Origin: an uncultured Sphingobacteriaceae bacterium
GTDB taxonomy: Bacteria > Bacteroidota > Bacteroidia > Sphingobacteriales > Sphingobacteriaceae
Length of the DNA: 11,706 nt
Assembly: GCA_946887045.1 (NCBI GenBank)
Contig: CAMPKC010000080.1
Span: 1 to 11,706, forward strand
Direction of reading: 5' to 3'
In this document: positions 7,716 through 11,706 of the stretch, in pieces
Layout of the letters: every line of letters starts with the position of its first letter
Numbering within the stretch: position 1 is the first letter of the stretch
Notes under the pieces: generated by a model
What the model was told of the DNA's origin: nothing
Database searches by the model: none
What the model saw: the letters and a program-made list of their open reading frames with translations, nothing else
Made by a program: the position numbers and the translations under genes

Positions 7716-7786
7716 CTTCTACAAAAGAAATAAATGTATTTTTACCGTCCTACAATTGTGAACAAAATATCGATTGTTTAGAACTC
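7716..7786. promoter_or_regulatory. Divergent thyA/ispE intergenic region, candidate promoters
   Basis: This 71-base gap must hold the promoters of both genes unless they are read from elsewhere. For thyA, minus-strand TTTG (7766-7763) lies 24 bases upstream of TACATTTA (7738-7731), one mismatch from TAnnTTTG. For ispE, TACAATTG (7751-7758) also has one mismatch but no good -33 partner. A perfect palindrome ACAATTGT (7752-7759) and a short inverted repeat AACAA/TTGTT (7761-7765, 7774-7778) sit between them. None of this is strong enough to call an operator. Confidence 0.35.
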
Positions 7787-8590
7787 ATGCTTACTTTTCC
7801 GAACGCTAAAATAAATATCGGTTTAACTATCGTCTCAAGAAGAAGCGATGGCTATCATAATCTCGAAACAGTTTTCTATCCTGTAAAGATAAACGATGCT
7901 TTGGAAATTGTCGAAGCAGATAGATTAAGCTTCGAAGCTTCTGGAATTGAAATACCGGGTTACGCCAATGAGAATCTTTGTCTGAAAGCCTACGAACTGC
8001 TAAAGTTCGATTACGATATTCCTCCTCTGAAAATCCATTTACATAAACAAATTCCCATTGGTGCTGGTTTGGGTGGGGGCTCGGCGGATGCCGCTTTTTT
8101 TATAAAGCTAGTGAATGAAAAATTTAATTTAGGGTTGAATACTTCAGCCATGGAAGATTATGCCAGGAAGCTGGGTGCGGATTGCGCTTTTTTCATTCAA
8201 AATAAGCCGGTATTTGCTTTTGGTAAAGGAGATGAATTTGAAAATGTCGATTTGGATTTATCTCGCTACACACTGGCGCTGGTTATGCCCCCGGTGCATG
8301 TTTCTACGGGTGAAGCTTATCGTGGAGTAAATCCGCATCAGCCTGCGGAATCCTTAAAAGATTTAATCAGCCTGCCTATTGAAGATTGGAAGCTTGCGAT
8401 CAAAAATGATTTTGAAGCGTCTATTTTCAGGAATCATTCATCAATACGGGGAGTAAAAGCGGCCTTGTACGAAGCCGGTGCTATTTATGCTTCCATGAGC
8501 GGTAGCGGAGCGTCGGTTTATGGAATATTTAAAAATGATGTCGACTTAACGGGGCTGGAAAAAAACAACCAGGTGTTTTACGATGTCTAA
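7787..8590 (+). CDS. ispE: 4-diphosphocytidyl-2-C-methyl-D-erythritol kinase (IspE)
   Basis: A 267-residue GHMP-superfamily kinase that phosphorylates CDP-methylerythritol with ATP in the MEP route to isoprenoids. Visible landmarks are the N-terminal PNAKINIGL with active-site K8, RRSDGYHNL (18-26), the ATP-binding glycine loop IPIGAGLGGGSADAA (89-103), catalytic D132 in LGADCAFFI, and the C-terminal GHMP motif MSGSGASVYGIF. The frame stays open upstream to 7667, within thyA on the opposite strand, but those extra 40 residues do not resemble the family and would overlap thyA; the ATG at 7787 gives the standard N-terminus. Length is slightly short but normal for Bacteroidota. It is divergent from thyA and its stop overlaps the end of the LapA-domain gene by 4 bases. 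Confidence 0.96.
   Translation: MLTFPNAKINIGLTIVSRRSDGYHNLETVFYPVKINDALEIVEADRLSFEASGIEIPGYANENLCLKAYELLKFDYDIPPLKIHLHKQIPIGAGLGGGSADAAFFIKLVNEKFNLGLNTSAMEDYARKLGADCAFFIQNKPVFAFGKGDEFENVDLDLSRYTLALVMPPVHVSTGEAYRGVNPHQPAESLKDLISLPIEDWKLAIKNDFEASIFRNHSSIRGVKAALYEAGAIYASMSGSGASVYGIFKNDVDLTGLEKNNQVFYDV
8559..8579 (-). terminator. Weak candidate terminator of the LapA-domain gene, inside the ispE 3' end
   Basis: On the minus strand AAAACA (8579-8574) and TGTTTT (8567-8562) form a 6-bp stem around a 6-base CCTGGT loop, and the T run continues to 8559 (about seven T residues after the loop-side bases). It begins 8 bases past the LapA-domain stop codon, so the position is right, but the stem is short, AT-rich and lies in ispE coding sequence. 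Confidence 0.3.
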
Positions 8591-8865
8591 TTTATATAAT
8601 CTCGATCTTCATCACTTAAAGCAGAACGTTTTTCTTCAGGTTCAATAATTTCAAATTCAGGTTCTTTGTGAGCGGATTCTTTCTTTTTAGGTCTGCCAGC
8701 CACAATGCCAATGATAAATCCCAGGCCAAACATAGAGCCCAGTATTACCAGTTTTGGGATTTTTGTAACGCCAAACAGCCAGAAGTCTATCTCTTCCGTA
8801 TTGTTCATTAAGACGATGGTTACAAGAACTGATGCAATGATTATGAAAATAGTTTTTCCGCTCAT
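8587..8865 (-). CDS. LapA-domain (DUF1049-type) small inner-membrane protein
   Basis: A 92-residue protein with two predicted membrane helices, about residues 4-22 and 39-59, joined by a short segment NNTEEIDFWLFGVTKIPK, and a charged cytoplasmic-looking tail that starts with GRPKKKE and continues Glu-rich to the end. This topology and the inter-helix pattern match the LapA domain; E. coli LapA (YciS, about 100 residues) works with LapB in controlling lipopolysaccharide synthesis through LpxC turnover. The match is by topology and pattern, so an LPS role here is inferred. It begins one base after the stop codon of the large outer-membrane protein gene (TAA at 8869-8867, ATG at 8865), implying co-transcription and probably coupled translation. 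It overlaps convergent ispE by 4 bases. Confidence 0.75.
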   Translation of the reverse strand: MSGKTIFIIIASVLVTIVLMNNTEEIDFWLFGVTKIPKLVILGSMFGLGFIIGIVAGRPKKKESAHKEPEFEIIEPEEKRSALSDEDRDYIN

Positions 8866-8866
8866 G

Positions 8867-11706
8867 TTAAAAATTATAAATCACTATAGCTTCGAATATC
8901 GGGTTTTGTCTCGGCTTTTCGTTTAAGAAAATTATTTTTCCACCCAAGTCGAAATTGGGCAATGGAAAGCGAAGTAAATTCATATCTGCACGGAGCTCTG
9001 CACCAAATGAGCGGGGAGAAAATTTCCTCTTAGAATCGATGTTTTCGAAATCGGCAAAAAAGCCCGTTTTAAAGCGCTTTATATAGGAGAGCGGCCCAAG
9101 CTCCCAGTCGGGGTAGAATAAGGGCATACGGTAGTCTAATAAGAGCGTATTTCGGGTATTGCCCACTCTTCTCATGAAACTGTATCCGCTTACTCTGGGA
9201 ATGTCAACAGTATTCCTGTATCCTCCTTCCGAATCTTGAAAATTATAAGACGCCTGAAATGAATGGTTCGTTAAGATCCCCGGAAAATATAAAGTGCTTC
9301 TGAAGCTGAAAAGCTCGCCCGATAATTTTTGATCAAACGGGAAGTGCCGGTATCTTACAAAAATATTTTGACCCCATTTGGGTGCCAGATCCCGCGCACT
9401 TCTTCTATTGTTCCTTGATGCGGTGAATTCATAATGCATCGGGAACTCTAAAGTTTGAATTAATGCCGAAAAGTTGTTTTCTATATCATACCGGCTTGTG
9501 TAGCTCGTGCCAACCTTAAAGTTGAAATTATAATTGTTGTTATACTGGTTTGCACGAAGGGGGATAGAAATATCTGCTTTAAATTCATTCTCTCTCCACG
9601 CTACGGGAATAAAAACAATCTTACCGGCCACTTCTGTTCTTCGGTTTATCAATCTAGGACGATTGAGAAAGGAGAAGTTAAGAACGGGGAAATATCTGCT
9701 ATAGGTCGCGGTTACTTCGTATTCACTTTTCCGTAAGGCGTTGTTGTATTGATAGCCTCCCGAAAAGCTCAAAGTATTTAACGGATTGTCAGACTGCAGA
9801 CGGAGGCCAAAATTTCTGTCGTCAAAAAATTGGTTGTCCTCAACGGTAGGGAATATGCTGTGGAAGTAAAAAAGATTGCCTAACTCTCTGTATCTTTTAG
9901 TGGGGTACGTTTGAGTCGGTAAATTTTCGAAAACGTTATTGCTCCCTTCTTTAGGAATCAGAGGATCCGCGTAATTAACAATCGCTTTTTCTATTTGACT
10001 TATTGAGGAGCCGCCAGTGGGTTTGAAGGTAATCGCCGAAATATCGTAGCCTTCCGGTGTGTAATCGTTGAACAGGAGTTTGCCTGAACCTGGATCGTAA
10101 GATGGATTATGAGCTCCGTATCGGGAGGAAGTTAGTTGATGAATTTCTTTAGTGACTGGATTGAGTTTGCAGATATTATTGATTCCGTTGTAATTCGCTT
10201 TAAAGATTATCTGGTCAGAAGCGTATGCGGGACGAAGGATTTCTTGTAATTGAAATGGTAAAAGCCGGGTGAATTCTCCGGTTCGCCTGTTTAATTCGTA
10301 AAGAGTTTTTCCGCTTGTTGCTACTGCGATGATGGTGATTTTATTTCCGCTTTGGTTAAATGCAGGCATCTGCAACATGTAGTTTTCGGGGGCCGGATAT
10401 CGTCTCTTTTCTTTGCCGGTTCCAGAGTCTAATTCCACCAGAGAAATTTGATGAGAGCTTGATACTTCAACGGCCGCGATTGTGTTGCCGTCGGGTGAAA
10501 GCGCGGGAGCGAAAAGCTTGCTTTTGTGTGTGAGCTGTTTCTTGATTTTGCGTTTCCTGTCGTAGATGTTTATGACGTTAAAAGACCGCTGATGAAAGCG
10601 CGGATCGAACCGAAATTCATCCCAAACAATTTTTTCGTTCCCATAGCTGAACCATGGAATTTCCTGTGATCCGATATTCAGAATTTTAGAAATTTCGCCG
10701 TTTGCAATCATCTCATAAATTGCTGGGGTTTCGGCCTTGCTATCTTTCAAAAATAAAATACTGCCCGAGGAAGTGCTGGTAGGAAGCAGAAAATTTTCTG
10801 GCTTGCTATTTCGTCTTTTGTTAAGTGAGATGTAGTCCTGCGCATTCACTTTTTTGAGCTGTTGCGACCATAAATTTTCGAGTTCATTTATTGTAGATTC
10901 ATAGAGGTTTTTGGAGCTCAGCCCGGTGAGTTTTTTTAACGAGTTACTGAAGTTGTATGGGCGTAACGGATTGCGGGAAATCCGACTTATCAGACTGTCA
11001 TTTATGTTGTTTCCAAAGTCTCTTCCAAGCTTGGTGTTCATGAAAAAACCGAGCTGATAATATCCCGCGGTGAAGTCTCTGACAGATCCGAGATAGTTTT
11101 TTGAGTAGCTGTATTTTTTATTGCTTAGTGTATTTGTTCTTAAAGCGATGTACCACTCAGGTATGCGGCCACGGCCAGCTTCGGTAAGTACGGTTTCGGT
11201 GGTTACAGCGTCCCCCTCAAAGAACCAGGATGGAAGACTGATTCCGAATATAGCAAGCGCTAAACTTTCAAAGGGAGGGCTGTTGAATTTACCTGTTAGT
11301 CTATCGAATTGTACTACATGTCTGAGTTCATGCACTGCCAGGCTGTTCAGCCAATTCTGGTAATCAAAGCTTTGAGAGGGTGTTGTAAAAAGCTCGGATT
11401 TGCGTGGGGCCAGCTGTACAAATCCATTGGATGTGGTGCCCTGATTCTGAAGAATTATAGAGATTTTTTTAGGCTGCCTTCCCAGCGAGAGGCTCACATC
11501 TGCGATGACACTCTCGAGTACATTGGCCATGCGTTGGGCCTGCAGTTCCAGCTCCGAGGGGTAGATGATCTGAAAATATTTAGTGTGTATTTGATGCCAC
11601 TTAAGGGTGGGAGGGTTCTGTTCGCCTGGGAAAATCTGCCCATTTGTTGTTTCGAAAGTTATTGTTAATATGATGAATATTAAAAAATTGATTGTTTTGG
11701 TAGTAT
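8867..11706 (-). CDS. Large secreted protein: HExxH metallopeptidase-like domain, TolB-like propeller and C-terminal outer-membrane barrel (5' end cut)
   Basis: The frame is open from its stop at 8867 to the window edge, giving 945 residues with no start codon found; an ATG at 11530 exists but lies inside the conserved domain and is not the start. Counting from 11704: a signal peptide core (NFLIFIILTITF, about 6-17); a metallopeptidase-like region with HELRH at 125-129 (11332-11318) and a likely third ligand E163 in SWFFEGDAV, the gluzincin arrangement of MA-type peptidases; a beta-propeller, about 310-565, with TolB/PD40-type repeats such as FAPALSPDGNTIAAVEV; and about 610-945, rich in alternating aromatic strands and ending in the aromatic IVIYNF, as BAM-inserted barrels do. 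The SGYSFMRRVGN segment resembles the Omp85 RGY loop, weakly. Proteolysis, substrate and barrel type are inferred. Followed after one base by the LapA-domain gene. Confidence 0.8.
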   Translation of the reverse strand, partial: TTKTINFLIFIILTITFETTNGQIFPGEQNPPTLKWHQIHTKYFQIIYPSELELQAQRMANVLESVIADVSLSLGRQPKKISIILQNQGTTSNGFVQLAPRKSELFTTPSQSFDYQNWLNSLAVHELRHVVQFDRLTGKFNSPPFESLALAIFGISLPSWFFEGDAVTTETVLTEAGRGRIPEWYIALRTNTLSNKKYSYSKNYLGSVRDFTAGYYQLGFFMNTKLGRDFGNNINDSLISRISRNPLRPYNFSNSLKKLTGLSSKNLYESTINELENLWSQQLKKVNAQDYISLNKRRNSKPENFLLPTSTSSGSILFLKDSKAETPAIYEMIANGEISKILNIGSQEIPWFSYGNEKIVWDEFRFDPRFHQRSFNVINIYDRKRKIKKQLTHKSKLFAPALSPDGNTIAAVEVSSSHQISLVELDSGTGKEKRRYPAPENYMLQMPAFNQSGNKITIIAVATSGKTLYELNRRTGEFTRLLPFQLQEILRPAYASDQIIFKANYNGINNICKLNPVTKEIHQLTSSRYGAHNPSYDPGSGKLLFNDYTPEGYDISAITFKPTGGSSISQIEKAIVNYADPLIPKEGSNNVFENLPTQTYPTKRYRELGNLFYFHSIFPTVEDNQFFDDRNFGLRLQSDNPLNTLSFSGGYQYNNALRKSEYEVTATYSRYFPVLNFSFLNRPRLINRRTEVAGKIVFIPVAWRENEFKADISIPLRANQYNNNYNFNFKVGTSYTSRYDIENNFSALIQTLEFPMHYEFTASRNNRRSARDLAPKWGQNIFVRYRHFPFDQKLSGELFSFRSTLYFPGILTNHSFQASYNFQDSEGGYRNTVDIPRVSGYSFMRRVGNTRNTLLLDYRMPLFYPDWELGPLSYIKRFKTGFFADFENIDSKRKFSPRSFGAELRADMNLLRFPLPNFDLGGKIIFLNEKPRQNPIFEAIVIYNF

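Noticed and set aside
7667..7786. N-terminal extension of IspE by 40 residues
   Set aside because: It would overlap the start of thyA on the other strand and precede the conserved family start at PNAKINIGL with Cys/Ser-rich sequence unlike any IspE N-terminus.
11309..11668. Forward open frame of 119 codons opposite the large right-end protein
   Set aside because: The minus strand here carries the signal peptide and the HExxH region of a convincing protein; the forward frame has no recognisable domain and is a shadow.

Overview
This 11.7 kb window looks like ordinary chromosomal DNA from a member of the Bacteroidota, probably a Cytophagales- or Sphingobacteriales-like lineage, though the genus cannot be fixed. 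The grounds are the single fused SecDF protein, the near absence of Shine-Dalgarno sequences with A/T-rich leaders, a TAnnTTTG-type -7 box upstream of secDF, moderately low GC, and the protein flavour of the metabolic genes. I see no insertion sequence, phage gene, CRISPR array, tRNA or rRNA, and no stretch over 300 bases lacks a gene.

Layout, left to right. Bases 1-71 hold the tail of an unidentified rightward gene, followed by a strong terminator (95-122). Two rightward genes follow: a low-affinity iron permease family membrane protein (172-675) and a GNAT acetyltransferase (641-1072) that overlaps it by 35 bases. The acetyltransferase runs tail-to-tail, with a 17-base overlap, into a leftward pair: a type II NADH dehydrogenase (3224 to 1920) and an HMG-CoA lyase family protein (1913 to 1056), 6 bases apart. 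Further right are leftward secDF (6323 to 3342), with a textbook terminator at its end, and the leftward folate pair thyA-folA (7715 to 6439), joined by an ATGA overlap. A 71-base divergent gap separates thyA from rightward ispE (7787-8590). The right end is a leftward pair: a large secreted or outer-membrane protein (8867 to beyond the window edge) and, one base downstream, a small LapA-domain membrane protein (8865 to 8587), whose end overlaps the end of ispE by 4 bases.

Functionally the window mixes housekeeping roles: protein export (SecDF), dTMP synthesis with tetrahydrofolate regeneration (ThyA and DHFR), isoprenoid precursors by the MEP route (IspE), respiratory NADH oxidation (NDH-2), probable leucine or ketone-body metabolism (HMG-CoA lyase) and envelope biology (LapA-domain protein and the large OM protein). 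Since ispE implies the MEP pathway, the HMG-CoA lyase is more likely catabolic than part of a mevalonate pathway.

I found no convincing undescribed multi-gene system. The items most worth a second look are the large right-end protein, which appears to combine an HExxH metallopeptidase, a TolB-like beta-propeller and a C-terminal outer-membrane barrel; the DHFR, which lacks the nearly invariant tryptophan of its Met20 loop; and terminator-like hairpins embedded in the overlapping ends of convergent genes.
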